Source: CAVVAL01 sp963742725 (lineage in GTDB: Bacteria; Actinomycetota; Actinomycetes; Mycobacteriales; Cryptosporangiaceae). Taken from it: DNA of 64,000 nucleotides. A model generated the notes under the pieces. It ran no database searches, had not been told where the DNA came from, and worked only from the letters and a program-made list of their open reading frames with translations. The translations under genes and the position numbers were made by a program. The stretch spans positions 1 to 64,000 of the forward strand of contig CAVUMX010000002.1 in the NCBI GenBank assembly GCA_963742725.1. Reading direction: 5' to 3'. Positions 25,617-33,881 of the stretch are shown here, one piece after another (position 1 is the stretch's first letter; every line of letters begins with the position of its first letter).

Positions 25617-26768
25617 TCAGAACGTGACGGGCAGGGCGACCAGGCCGCGGGTGCGGAACGACGGTCGCCAGCGCAGTTCGCCCGCGAGGGCCAGGTCGGG
25701 AAGACGGCGCAGCAGCGTCCCGATCGCGATCTGGCCCTCGATCCGGGCGAGCGGCGCGCCGAGGCAGTAGTGGGCGCCGTGGCCGAAGGACAGGTGACCG
25801 TTGTCCTCGCGCGCCGGGTCGAGCTGGTCCGGGGCGGCGAACCGGGCGGGGTCGCGGCCGGCGGACGCCAGCGACAGCAGCACCGGCTCCCCGGCGGGAA
25901 CCAGCACCCCGCCGATCTCGATGTCGGTGACGGGGAACCGGCGCGCGGCCATGATCGCCGGCCCGTCCGTCCGCAGCACTTCCTCGATGAACCCGGGCAG
26001 CATCGTGGGATCGGGGCGCGACGAGGGGTCCCGCAGCAGGGCGAGGACGCCGTTGCCGATCAGGTCGACCGACGTCTCGTAGCCGGCGAGGATGATCAGG
26101 AACGCGAGCGAGAACAGCTCGTCCTCGGTGAGCTGGTCGCCGTCGTCGCGAGCGGCGATCATCGCGGACAGCAGATCGTCGCCAGGCTCGGCCCGCTTGC
26201 GCGCGATCACCGCGAGCAGGCCGGCCAGCATGCCGCCGACCGCCCCTGTCACCGCGTCGGGCGAGGTGGGCGACAGCATCTCGCTGGTCAACGCGCGGAA
26301 CGGCGCACGGTCTTCGACCGGGATCCCGAGCAGTTCGGAGATCACGGTGAACGGGATCGGCGCGGCGAAGTCGGCGACCAGGTCGGCGGAGCCGCGCGGC
26401 CCGATCGCGTCGATCCGCTCGTCGACCACCTCCTGGACCCGCCCGCGCAGCTCCTCGACGCGCCGCGCCGTGAACGCCCGCGAGACGAGGCGCCGCAGCC
26501 GGGTGTGGTCCGGGTCGTCCATGTTCAGCAGGTTGGCGTCGAGCGCGGGCGGCAGCGCCATGCCCCGGTACCCGGCGCCGGCGTGCTGCTTGCTCGCCGA
26601 CAGCCGGGGGTCGGCGAAGGCGGCTCGCACGTCCGCGTACCGGGTCACCAGCCACACCAGATCACCGCCCGGCAGGGCGATGCGGTGGACGGGCCCCTCC
26701 TCGCGCAGCTCGGCGTAGCTCCCCCACGGGTTGGCCTGGAACCTCGCGTCGAAGGTGATCGAGGGCAC
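25617..26768 (-). CDS. Cytochrome P450
   Basis: A 383-residue soluble class I bacterial P450, slightly shorter than usual but complete. The heme-binding loop FGHGAHYCLGAPLAR holds the cysteine ligand, the I-helix oxygen site reads AGYETS, and the K-helix ExxR is EEVLR. The N-terminus (WGSYAELREEGPVHR) is typical of CYP105/CYP107-like hydroxylases. The substrate is unknown; no ferredoxin gene adjoins it. The neighbourhood includes a nitric oxide synthase two genes away, a pairing reminiscent of the nitrating TxtE/TxtD of thaxtomin biosynthesis, but intervening CBM48 is on the other strand. Confidence 0.92.
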   Translation of the reverse strand: MPSITFDARFQANPWGSYAELREEGPVHRIALPGGDLVWLVTRYADVRAAFADPRLSASKQHAGAGYRGMALPPALDANLLNMDDPDHTRLRRLVSRAFTARRVEELRGRVQEVVDERIDAIGPRGSADLVADFAAPIPFTVISELLGIPVEDRAPFRALTSEMLSPTSPDAVTGAVGGMLAGLLAVIARKRAEPGDDLLSAMIAARDDGDQLTEDELFSLAFLIILAGYETSVDLIGNGVLALLRDPSSRPDPTMLPGFIEEVLRTDGPAIMAARRFPVTDIEIGGVLVPAGEPVLLSLASAGRDPARFAAPDQLDPAREDNGHLSFGHGAHYCLGAPLARIEGQIAIGTLLRRLPDLALAGELRWRPSFRTRGLVALPVTF

Positions 26769-26929
26769 GCGTCGTCTCCGTTCTGCACCGGTCAGGGGAT
26801 GGCCCCGACGCTACCGCCCGGCCACCAGCCTCAAATCTGTGTGAACACGCCGTTACACACGGTGTGTCGGCGCGCGTTGTGCCGGCCCCGGTCGATATGA
26901 GTGACGGCACCCGACAGAGGAGAGCCGAC

Positions 26930-27205
26930 GTGCTCAAGCGAACCGCACTCCGCAACGGCAAGACCACGGTGACCTTCGCGCTGCCCATCGACGCGCCCGA
27001 CGGCGTCGTCAGCGTCGTCGGCAGCTTCAACGGCTGGGAGCCGGGGCGGCACGAGCTGGTGCCGCGCAAGACCGGGTACCGCAGCGTGTCCGTCACGGTT
27101 CCCGCCGGTCAGCACCGCTTCCGGTACCTCGCGACCGGCGGCGTCTGGCTCGACGACGACCACGCCGACCACGTCGACGAGCACGGCAGCGTCGTCAAAG
27201 TCTGA
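26930..27205 (+). CDS. Isoamylase early-set (CBM48-like) domain protein
   Basis: A 91-residue stand-alone domain of the isoamylase N-terminal/CBM48 type, a beta-sandwich that binds glycogen or starch. VSVVGSFNGWEPGRHEL and RFRYLATGGVWLDDDHADH are the diagnostic strands with the conserved tryptophan and aspartates. Many actinobacteria carry such a tiny protein; its target is not established. The GTG at 26930 is favoured by AGAGGAGAG; an in-frame ATG at 26897 is possible. It is convergent with NOS, 15 bp apart. A partial palindrome ACACACGGTGTGT (26855-26867) lies in the shared promoter region with the P450. Confidence 0.85.
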   Translation: MLKRTALRNGKTTVTFALPIDAPDGVVSVVGSFNGWEPGRHELVPRKTGYRSVSVTVPAGQHRFRYLATGGVWLDDDHADHVDEHGSVVKV

Positions 27206-27220
27206 GCCAGCAGTCCAGTA

Positions 27221-28432
27221 CTAGGGCGCGGCGGCCCGGGCCACGCGGCGCGGGGAACGACGCCGGCGGTGCCGGTGGCGCAGCACGTCCACCGGCTCGC
27301 CGGCGGCGCGCTTCACGGCGTCCCGGTCGAGGTAGAAGTTGGGGTTGACCTCGGTCGTGTCGTAGTAGCGGTGGAACGTGGGCACCTGCGCCGGGACGGG
27401 CACCGGGTTGATCCAGGTCCAGTCCGCGTGCGGGCACCGGCCGGCGCTCTCCTCCCGGTCGACGAAGCGCATGAAGTTCTCGGCCTCGGCGTGGTGGTCG
27501 GCGATCGTCACGCCGGCCACGTCGAACGAGTGCAGCACCGCCCGGTTCAGCTCGATCACGGCCCGGTCGCGCCAGAGCGTGCGGTTCGTACTGGTGTCGA
27601 GGCCCATCCCCGCCGCGACGACCGGCACCTGGTTGTACCGGTCGGCGTCCGAGAGGTTCCGGCTCGCGATCTCGTCCTGCAGGTAGAAGCCGTTGAACGC
27701 CACCGGGAAGTTCATGCCGCCGAGGCGCATCCGCATGCACGTGATGAGCGGCAGCGCGTGCCACCGCAGCCCCAGGTCTGCGAACCAGTCGTACTCCGGG
27801 TGGCGCAGCGGCACCTCCACAATCGACTCTCTCGGGACGGTGAACAGCTGCGGGTCCTGCGTCGCCGTCTCGATCACCAGTGGCAGCGGCTCGAACCGCC
27901 CGCGCTCCACCGGACTCCACCCCATCTTCTCGGCCAGCGCGGTGAAGCCGAGGTAGCGCGGATCGCCGACGACGCCGTCCGGGGTGTTCCAGCCTGCGTA
28001 GCGGATCGCCTGCTCGTTCCAGATCCGGACGAGCGGACCGGCGGCGGTGTCCGGCGGGAACACCGTGATCATCGAACGGATACGGCCACCGTTCGTCCCC
28101 GCGTCGATGTGCTCGACCAGGTTCTCGAACACCTCCTCGGCGGTGCCGACGTGCCGCGCGTCGCGGACCACCATGCCCTGCCAGCGCAGCCGCCCCACGC
28201 ACCGCACCGAGTGGCGCCAGGCCGCCCGGCACCCGAACGTCAGCTCGGCGGGGGTCAGCTCGTAGGCGCCGGTGGCCAGCATCTCCGCCTGCACCTTGTC
28301 CCACCGTTCCGCCAGGCTGCCGTCCGCGCCCGGGTTCTCCGCGTAATACATCTCCAGGAACTCGCGCGCCTCCTGCGCGTCACAGTGGACGCTGCCGATC
28401 GGGACGGGAACGCGGGGCTGGCGGACGGCCAT
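27221..28432 (-). CDS. nos: Bacterial nitric oxide synthase oxygenase
   Basis: A 403-residue heme-thiolate enzyme that oxidises L-arginine to citrulline and NO; like other bacterial forms it has only the oxygenase domain and must borrow a reductase. Cys78 in VRCVGR is the heme ligand. The FNGFY and DEIASRN segments hold the glutamate that binds the guanidinium, and WTWINP is the pterin-side tryptophan region. The C-terminus carries an unusual Arg/Ala-rich tail (RHRHRRRRSPRRVARAAAP). The globin gene lies 100 bp upstream on the same strand, so the two may be co-transcribed. Confidence 0.92.
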   Translation of the reverse strand: MAVRQPRVPVPIGSVHCDAQEAREFLEMYYAENPGADGSLAERWDKVQAEMLATGAYELTPAELTFGCRAAWRHSVRCVGRLRWQGMVVRDARHVGTAEEVFENLVEHIDAGTNGGRIRSMITVFPPDTAAGPLVRIWNEQAIRYAGWNTPDGVVGDPRYLGFTALAEKMGWSPVERGRFEPLPLVIETATQDPQLFTVPRESIVEVPLRHPEYDWFADLGLRWHALPLITCMRMRLGGMNFPVAFNGFYLQDEIASRNLSDADRYNQVPVVAAGMGLDTSTNRTLWRDRAVIELNRAVLHSFDVAGVTIADHHAEAENFMRFVDREESAGRCPHADWTWINPVPVPAQVPTFHRYYDTTEVNPNFYLDRDAVKRAAGEPVDVLRHRHRRRRSPRRVARAAAP

Positions 28433-28534
28433 CGGGATCCTCTCGGTGGATAGGGCGTGCGACAGTGCCGGCAGGCCGGCGTGCGAATCGCCGGCAGGCG
28501 CGCGGCACTTGCCGTGGGGGTGGTCAGTGGATCT

Positions 28535-29107
28535 TCAGCGCCAGGGAGACAGCGCCCGTTCCCGCTCGTTCGAGACGGTCGGCGGCAACCCCTCGCCGTA
28601 CGCGCCCCCGTACCCCCCGCTGAACCCGTTGTCGCGGATCACCGGCAGGGTCTGGGTGTGCGCGGTGCTGTTCTCCGCGCCGATGACCATGTGCGCGGCC
28701 ATCCACTCGTAGACCTGCACCCAGGCCGAGGCGACGTGCGGCGACCAGCGCGGCGACAGGTCCCGGACAGCCCGGACCAGCGCGCGCCCCACGTGCGGGT
28801 AGTGCTCGGGGATGACCGAGTGGTTGCGGCTGTGCGCCGCGCCCATCCGCTGGAGCAACCGCTCGACCGCCGCCGGGTCGTCGGCGCCGCGGACGGCCTC
28901 CACGAGCGCGCGGCTCATCCGTTCGTTCTGCATCGACATGTCCGCGGGGAACATTCCACGCACTTCGGGCACCATGTCGAACAGGTGCGCGTAGAACGAT
29001 TCGGCGAGCGCGGCCGGTCGGTCGGCGACCGCGGCACAGGAATCGCGGGCGATCTGGATGGTGTCGGCGTCTGGTCTACCTACCTCGGCTGCAGAGCGTG
29101 GCCTCAC
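28535..29107 (-). CDS. Single-domain globin
   Basis: A 190-residue globin without a reductase domain, resembling the heme domain of flavohemoglobins. FYAHLFDMVPEVRGMFP covers the B-CD region with the CD1 phenylalanine, and IPEHYPHVGRALVRAV is the F-G region; the proximal histidine is one of those in AAHSRNH. The C-terminal 30 residues after WMAAHMV are glycine-rich and probably flexible. Being next to NOS it may oxidise NO to nitrate or sense NO; this is inferred. The roughly 270 bp upstream hold a probable promoter and repeat S2. Confidence 0.85.
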   Translation of the reverse strand: MRPRSAAEVGRPDADTIQIARDSCAAVADRPAALAESFYAHLFDMVPEVRGMFPADMSMQNERMSRALVEAVRGADDPAAVERLLQRMGAAHSRNHSVIPEHYPHVGRALVRAVRDLSPRWSPHVASAWVQVYEWMAAHMVIGAENSTAHTQTLPVIRDNGFSGGYGGAYGEGLPPTVSNERERALSPWR

Positions 29108-29319
29108 GAAAGGTCACCTGCTGGCCCCGTACTGTGAAGTAGGCCGGTCGGCACGAGTGCCCAAGACACGGCAAAACACTCCCTCATCAACTGGCTGGTT
29201 ACAGTGCGTTTGGTAAACACCACTAACCGCACCGCGAGAGATTAGCGTGTATCCACGCCGAGTTGTCAGGTATCCCCAGATTGTTTGACCCAGCCGCGCC
29301 GCGGCCTGGGCCAACGCGG

Positions 29320-29365
29320 TTTGGGCGATCTTTCTGTCGCTATGACGCCAGAAAGATCGCCCAAA
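29320..29365. repeat. Palindromic repeat family S, copy 2
   Basis: A 46-bp element with perfect 17-bp arms (TTTGGGCGATCTTTCTG and its complement) around the 12-bp centre TCGCTATGACGC. Length, outer bases and CTAT centre match the copies at 11971 and 52696. It lies 14 bp beyond the stop of the Tat-exported glycosidase gene and could serve as its transcription end. Confidence 0.85.
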
Positions 29366-29378
29366 AGGGCGCGCTGTG

Positions 29379-30785
29379 TTAGCCCAGCGGGTTGAAGCGG
29401 TGGGCGGCCATCAGGTACCAGGCGGTCGCTCCGATGTGGCGGTACGGGTAGTAGCCGAACCCGAAGCCGGTGTCGAGCGGGCTGGACGCGGACACCACGC
29501 CGGCACGCGCCGGGATCGCCCCGCCGCCGATCGTCTGGCCGATGCCCAGCAGGTCCTGGGCCTTCTCGGTGGACGCGACGAGACGCCGGGCGGCCGACTC
29601 GTCACCCCGGTTGCCGCGCTCGCGCAGCGCCAGGGCCAGGTGGCCGTTGCCCTCGAACCAGACGCCGTTGCGATCCGGCTTGGGCTGGAACGGCGCGATC
29701 GGCGCGTCCTCGTTGGCGACGAGGCTGGCCGAGCTGAACGTCACGCCCTCGTACTCCTGGCCGGCCGGCACGGTGCTGTTGCGGCGCGAGGCGTTGTCCA
29801 GCACCTTGAGGTTGGTCGCCTCCCAGTCGAGCGCGCGGGCGTACCGGCGCTGGTTCAGCGCGAGGAAGCTCCAGGTCTGCGTGTCTTCGGGGATCGGGTT
29901 CCTGTTGATCGTGGTGCCGTCGTTGGTACCGGTCCAGAAGAAGCCGGCGTCCGGCTCCCACATCTTCACCACGAACGACTCGGCATGCGCGCGGCGCTCC
30001 AGCCACACACGGTCGCGGGTGGCGCGGGCGAGCTGGCCGAAGAAGCCGACGAGGTCGATGTTGTGCTCGCAGGCGCTGAACGGCAGCGGCTCGTTGGCCC
30101 CGTCGACGCCGAACTTGTACCCGCCGAGCGGCTGGTTCGAGCGGGCGTTGGCCTCGATCCACTGCCCGGTCCGGACGGCCGCGTCGCGGAACCGCTTGGC
30201 GCCCGTGCACCGGTACAGGGCCAGGAGAGCGATTCCCGGCCAGGCCATGTCGCCGACGGCCGTACCGGTGAAGCCGAACTGGGTGCCGACGTTCGCGGTA
30301 CCGTCCGGACGGACGAAGCCGTCGGGCTGCGGCGACCCGTCGTAGAACGTGTACGGGCCGACGTTGTACGCCTGGCGCAGCCGCCCGTCGCTGTACTGGG
30401 GGTCGTGCTGCTGCGCGTAGATCAGCGCGTCGCCGAGCTGGATCGCCCGCGCCTTGGACGCCGACCGGCCCTCGGCCAGGTACCCCAGGATGACGAGCGC
30501 GTTGTCGTAGACGAACGCGGTGCTGAAGAGTCCGGCCTGGTCGGTGTAGCTCTGCGCCAGCCGGACCGCGCCGGACGCCGGGTACCCGTCGGTCGCCGCG
30601 TCGAGGAAGCTCGACGCCCGCCGCTCCGCCCGGTCGGCGGCGGGTGAGCCGCTGGGCGCCGCCCACGCCGGGACCGTACCGCCGGCGGCGACCAGTACCG
30701 CCGCTCCGACGCCGGAGCCGATCAGCCTCCGCCGGCTCAACCCCGTGGACGACAACCCGCGTTCGCGCCGATCCGTACCGCCCAT
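29379..30785 (-). CDS. Tat-exported six-hairpin-type glycosidase-like protein
   Basis: A 468-residue exported protein. The N-terminus has a twin-arginine motif (SRRRLIG) and a hydrophobic stretch ending AWAAPSG. The mature part has repeated helical hairpins with aromatic-acid patches (STAFVYDNALVILGYL, GDMAWPGIALLALYR, DTQTWSFLALNQRRYA), which fits an (alpha/alpha)6-barrel carbohydrate-active enzyme, although I cannot assign a GH family. The ATG at 30785 has AAGGGG upstream. A LacI-type operator sits at 30806-30821, suggesting sugar-induced expression. Repeat S2 follows its stop. Confidence 0.72.
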   Translation of the reverse strand: MGGTDRRERGLSSTGLSRRRLIGSGVGAAVLVAAGGTVPAWAAPSGSPAADRAERRASSFLDAATDGYPASGAVRLAQSYTDQAGLFSTAFVYDNALVILGYLAEGRSASKARAIQLGDALIYAQQHDPQYSDGRLRQAYNVGPYTFYDGSPQPDGFVRPDGTANVGTQFGFTGTAVGDMAWPGIALLALYRCTGAKRFRDAAVRTGQWIEANARSNQPLGGYKFGVDGANEPLPFSACEHNIDLVGFFGQLARATRDRVWLERRAHAESFVVKMWEPDAGFFWTGTNDGTTINRNPIPEDTQTWSFLALNQRRYARALDWEATNLKVLDNASRRNSTVPAGQEYEGVTFSSASLVANEDAPIAPFQPKPDRNGVWFEGNGHLALALRERGNRGDESAARRLVASTEKAQDLLGIGQTIGGGAIPARAGVVSASSPLDTGFGFGYYPYRHIGATAWYLMAAHRFNPLG

Positions 30786-30805
30786 GTCGCCAATCCCCTT
30801 CCGCT

Positions 30806-30821
30806 GTGAGAGCGCTCTCAC
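30806..30821. promoter_or_regulatory. LacI-family operator
   Basis: GTGAGAGCGCTCTCAC is a perfect 16-bp palindrome with the CG centre typical of LacI/GalR operators in actinomycetes (compare the CebR-type GGGAGCGCTCCC core). It lies 20 bp upstream of the Tat glycosidase start, where a bound repressor would block transcription. No LacI gene is in the window. Confidence 0.7.
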
Positions 30822-30891
30822 GCCTGGACGGATTGTGCTGCCGCGGTTGGGTCGCGTCAATGAGCCATTCAGAGGGTTGCGCGCGGCGCTT

Positions 30892-30955
30892 CCCCGAGTT
30901 TCGGACTTTTGAGGGCCAGGGCGGACCGCCGACCCTCAAAAGTCCGAAAGTGGGG
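30892..30955. repeat. Palindromic repeat family R, copy 2
   Basis: Left arm 30892-30915 ends in the GAGTTTCGG type, right arm 30933-30955 ends in GAAAGTGGGG; the shared core is CGGACTTTTGAGGG. The loop is again 17 nt. It stands between the promoter region of the Tat glycosidase and the 3' end of the FKBP gene, eight bases past the FKBP stop, where it may act as terminator. Confidence 0.87.
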
Positions 30956-30962
30956 TGATGAA

Positions 30963-31337
30963 CTAGCGGACGCCGACCAGGTCGACCACGAAGATCAGGG
31001 TCTCGCCCGGCTTGATCTTGCCGCCCGCGCCACGGTCGCCGTAGCCCAGGTGGGGCGGGATCACCAGCTTGCGGCGGCCCCCGACCTTCATGCCGGCGAC
31101 ACCCTGGTCCCAGCCGGCGATGACGCGCCCGCCGCCGAGCGGGAAGCTGAACGCCTCGCCCCGGTTCCAGGACGCGTCGAACTCCTCGCCGGTCGAGTGC
31201 GAGACGCCGACATAGTGGACGGTGGCGAACTGGCCCGGGCGGGCCTCGTCGCCGTCGCCGACGGTGATGTCCTCGACGACGAGCTCGGCCGGCGGCTCGC
31301 CCTCGTACGGGTTGACCTCGGGCTTCTCCAGAGCCAT
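30963..31337 (-). CDS. FKBP-type peptidyl-prolyl isomerase
   Basis: A 124-residue cytosolic FKBP that catalyses cis-trans isomerisation at proline. All core elements are there: VHYVGVSHSTGEEFDASW, FPLGGGRVIAGWDQGVAGM with the active-site tryptophan, RKLVIPPHLGYGDRG and ETLIFVVDLVGV at the C-terminus. The ATG at 31337 is preceded by GAGGAG; the frame upstream has no homology. No signal peptide. It is on the same strand as the alpha/beta hydrolase, about 40 bp downstream of it, so the two may share a transcript. Confidence 0.93.
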   Translation of the reverse strand: MALEKPEVNPYEGEPPAELVVEDITVGDGDEARPGQFATVHYVGVSHSTGEEFDASWNRGEAFSFPLGGGRVIAGWDQGVAGMKVGGRRKLVIPPHLGYGDRGAGGKIKPGETLIFVVDLVGVR

Positions 31338-31379
31338 GGAGAGACTCCTCATTTTCCAGGGAACAGAACGCCGCAAACG

Positions 31380-32300
31380 TTACCGTTCGTCACCGGGAGC
31401 GGCGCCCGCGGCCGCGCGGCGACCGGCCGAGTCCAGCCAGTACAGCACCGCGGACGCGATCTCGGACGGCCATTCCAGCTGCGGAACGTGACCGGCGTCG
31501 TTGAGGACGATGAGCCGCCACGCCGGGTTCGCCTTGGCGGCGGCCTTCGCGGCGGCGAGCGGGACGAGCCTGTCCTTGTCGCCGTGCAGCATGAGGACGG
31601 GCGCCGTGATGCCCTGGATCGTCCGCCGGTACGCGGCCCCGCGGATGTCCGCCGCCGTGGCCAGGACGGAGCGGGCGGCGGCCAGGAAGTCCCGGTTGGC
31701 GTTGGCGTACTTCGACCGGGCGCGCGCGACCGCGTAGTGCTCGGCCACGACGTCCGCCGGGATGCGGGACGGGTCGACCGTGCAGAGCGCGAGCGTCATG
31801 TCGACGACCTTCTCGGGCGGCATCAGCCGCCGGCGCGCCGCGAGCAGCGTGCGGCCGAGCACCGGCGTGCCGTACGCGGCGAACATGGCCGCGACGACCG
31901 GGTCCGGCTTGGTCGGCACGAACGGAACAGCCGGGGAGACAAGGACCAGCCCGGCGACGTCGTCCGGCTCGGCGGCGGCCTGGAGCAGCGAGATCATGCC
32001 GCCCATCGAGTTGCCCATGAGTATCACCGGGCGGCCGACCACCTCACGGATGAACCGGTGCAGCAGCGCGCGGTTCGCGGTGACGCCCGTGCGGCGGCCG
32101 TGGGCCCACGTGAGGCCGTGGCCGGGCAGGTCGATCGCGAGGACACGGCAGCGGTCGGTGAGCATCGGCGCGACCGCCGACCAGTTCACCGCCGATCCGC
32201 CCAGCCCGTGCACGCAGACCACCGCCGGACCGTCCTCCGGGCCGCCGTAGTCGAGGTAGTGCACGGGACCGTCGAGGTCGGTCCACCGGGCGTTGTTCAT
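31380..32300 (-). CDS. Alpha/beta hydrolase
   Basis: A 306-residue serine hydrolase. The nucleophile elbow is GNSMGG, the oxyanion HGLGGSAVNW loop lies near residue 38, DLPGHGLT follows, and the acid and base are seen in HGDKDRLVP and NDAGHVPQLEWP near the C-terminus. Substrate unknown; the cap region is Met/Arg-rich. The ATG at 32300 has AGGAGG upstream, better than the ATG six codons earlier. It diverges from the wax ester synthase gene with 75 bp between starts, and a lipid ester substrate is possible by context only. Confidence 0.88.
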   Translation of the reverse strand: MNNARWTDLDGPVHYLDYGGPEDGPAVVCVHGLGGSAVNWSAVAPMLTDRCRVLAIDLPGHGLTWAHGRRTGVTANRALLHRFIREVVGRPVILMGNSMGGMISLLQAAAEPDDVAGLVLVSPAVPFVPTKPDPVVAAMFAAYGTPVLGRTLLAARRRLMPPEKVVDMTLALCTVDPSRIPADVVAEHYAVARARSKYANANRDFLAAARSVLATAADIRGAAYRRTIQGITAPVLMLHGDKDRLVPLAAAKAAAKANPAWRLIVLNDAGHVPQLEWPSEIASAVLYWLDSAGRRAAAGAAPGDER

Positions 32301-32375
32301 GGGCGCCTCCTGGTTCACCTCCCACTACACCACGGGACCAGCCATGATGGGCACACCGGGCAGGGAGGCACTGAC

Positions 32376-33854
32376 ATGGAGCAACTGAGCGGACTGGACG
32401 CCGGGTTCCTCGCGATGGAGACCCGAACCGTCTACGGGCACGTCGGAAGCGTGTGCATCGTCGATCCGGCGACCGCACCCGAACCGCTGACGTTCGAACG
32501 GTTCACGAGCGTGATCGAGTCCCGGCTCGGGCTGGTGCCGCTGTTCCGCCGCCGCCTCGTGGAAGTGCCGTTCGGGCTCGACCAGCCGTACTGGATCGAG
32601 GACGCCGACTTCGACGTCGAGTTCCACGTCCGGGAGCTGGCGCTGCCCACGCCGGGCGACGACCGGCAGCTCGCCGACCAGATCGCCCGGCTGCACGCGC
32701 GCCCGCTCGACCGGACCCGTCCGCTGTGGGAGATCTACCTGATCTCCGGGCTCAAGGACGGCCGGCTGGCGCTCTACAGCAAGGTCCATCACGCGGCGAT
32801 CGACGGCGTGTCCGGCAACGACATCCTCGCGGCGATGCTCGACCTGACTCCCGAGGGCCGCGAGTTCCCCCAGGCGGCGCGGCGCGGCGAGGAGCCGCCC
32901 GGTGCGCTCTACCTCCTGGCCCGGAGCGCCGTCTCGCTGGCCGGGCATCCGGTCCGGGCCGTGCGGCTCGCCGGCAGCCTGCTGAAGCTGGCGCCGGGCG
33001 TGGTGTCCGCGCTGGCCTCGGCGCTGCCGTTCGGCGACCGCGACGCCGACCGTGACGACAGCGACGCCGTCCTCGCGCCCACCCTGCTGCGCGCGCCGTC
33101 CACCCCGTTCAACGCCACGATCACGCAGCACCGCCGCTGGGCCTTCACGGACCTGCCGCTCGCCGAGGTCAAACGGATCAAGAACGCCACCGGGATGACC
33201 GTCAACGACGTCGTGATGGCGCTCTGCACCGGGGCGCTACGGCGCTGGCTCGACGAGCACAACGCGCTGCCGACGTCCCCGCTGGTCGCGGCCGTGCCGG
33301 TGTCCGTCCGCACGGACGACCAGAAGGGGACGCACGGCAACCGGGTGTCGATGATGTTCGCCGGCCTCGGCACCAACCTCCCCGACCCCCTCGACCGGCT
33401 CCGTGCCGCGCACGAGTCGATGCGGGCCGCGAAGGAGCAGCACGACGCGATCCCGGCCAGCCTGCTCGCCGACGTCAGCGAGTTCGCGGCGCCCGTCCTC
33501 GCCAACCAGGCGTGGCGGCTGTCCGCGCGGCTCCGGCTGCTGGAGCGCGTCAACCCGTTCAACCTGATCATCTCGAACGTGCCGGGGCCGCCCATCCCGC
33601 TGTACTGCGCCGGCGGCGAGCTCCAGGCGTACTACCCGGTGTCGGCGATCACCGACGGCCAGGGCATGAACATCACCGTCATGAGCTACCGCGACCGGCT
33701 CTACTTCGGCCTGATCGCCTGCCGCGAGCTGGTCCCGGACATCGACACGCTCGCCCAGTACCTCACCGAGGAGCTGCACGTCCTGGCCGGCGCCATCGAA
33801 CCGAAGCCGGCGCCGGCCAAGCGCGCACGCAAGGTCAAGAGCGTCCGCCGATAG
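32376..33854 (+). CDS. Wax ester synthase / diacylglycerol acyltransferase (WS/DGAT)
   Basis: A 492-residue acyltransferase that esterifies diacylglycerol or fatty alcohols with acyl-CoA for neutral-lipid storage. The catalytic motif HHAAIDG is at residues 138-144, the N-terminus shows LSGLDAGFLAMET and the C-half has NVPGPPIPLYCAGG, all characteristic of the family. The start ATG follows GGGAGG. A basic tail (PAKRARKVKSVRR) ends the protein. It is divergent from the alpha/beta hydrolase and convergent with the acetyltransferase gene (27 bp). Confidence 0.93.
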   Translation: MEQLSGLDAGFLAMETRTVYGHVGSVCIVDPATAPEPLTFERFTSVIESRLGLVPLFRRRLVEVPFGLDQPYWIEDADFDVEFHVRELALPTPGDDRQLADQIARLHARPLDRTRPLWEIYLISGLKDGRLALYSKVHHAAIDGVSGNDILAAMLDLTPEGREFPQAARRGEEPPGALYLLARSAVSLAGHPVRAVRLAGSLLKLAPGVVSALASALPFGDRDADRDDSDAVLAPTLLRAPSTPFNATITQHRRWAFTDLPLAEVKRIKNATGMTVNDVVMALCTGALRRWLDEHNALPTSPLVAAVPVSVRTDDQKGTHGNRVSMMFAGLGTNLPDPLDRLRAAHESMRAAKEQHDAIPASLLADVSEFAAPVLANQAWRLSARLRLLERVNPFNLIISNVPGPPIPLYCAGGELQAYYPVSAITDGQGMNITVMSYRDRLYFGLIACRELVPDIDTLAQYLTEELHVLAGAIEPKPAPAKRARKVKSVRR

Positions 33855-33881
33855 GGACGGCCGCCGCAGCCGGCCAGCGCC

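Noticed and set aside
26855..26867. ACACACGGTGTGT palindrome between the P450 and CBM48 genes as an operator.
   Set aside because: Short, simple-sequence palindrome that can arise by chance; mentioned with the CBM48 gene only.
29150..29235. GGTTA/TAACC partial symmetry upstream of the globin gene as an NO-regulator site.
   Set aside because: Arms match poorly and do not fit a known NsrR or NorR consensus; not strong enough to report as a site.
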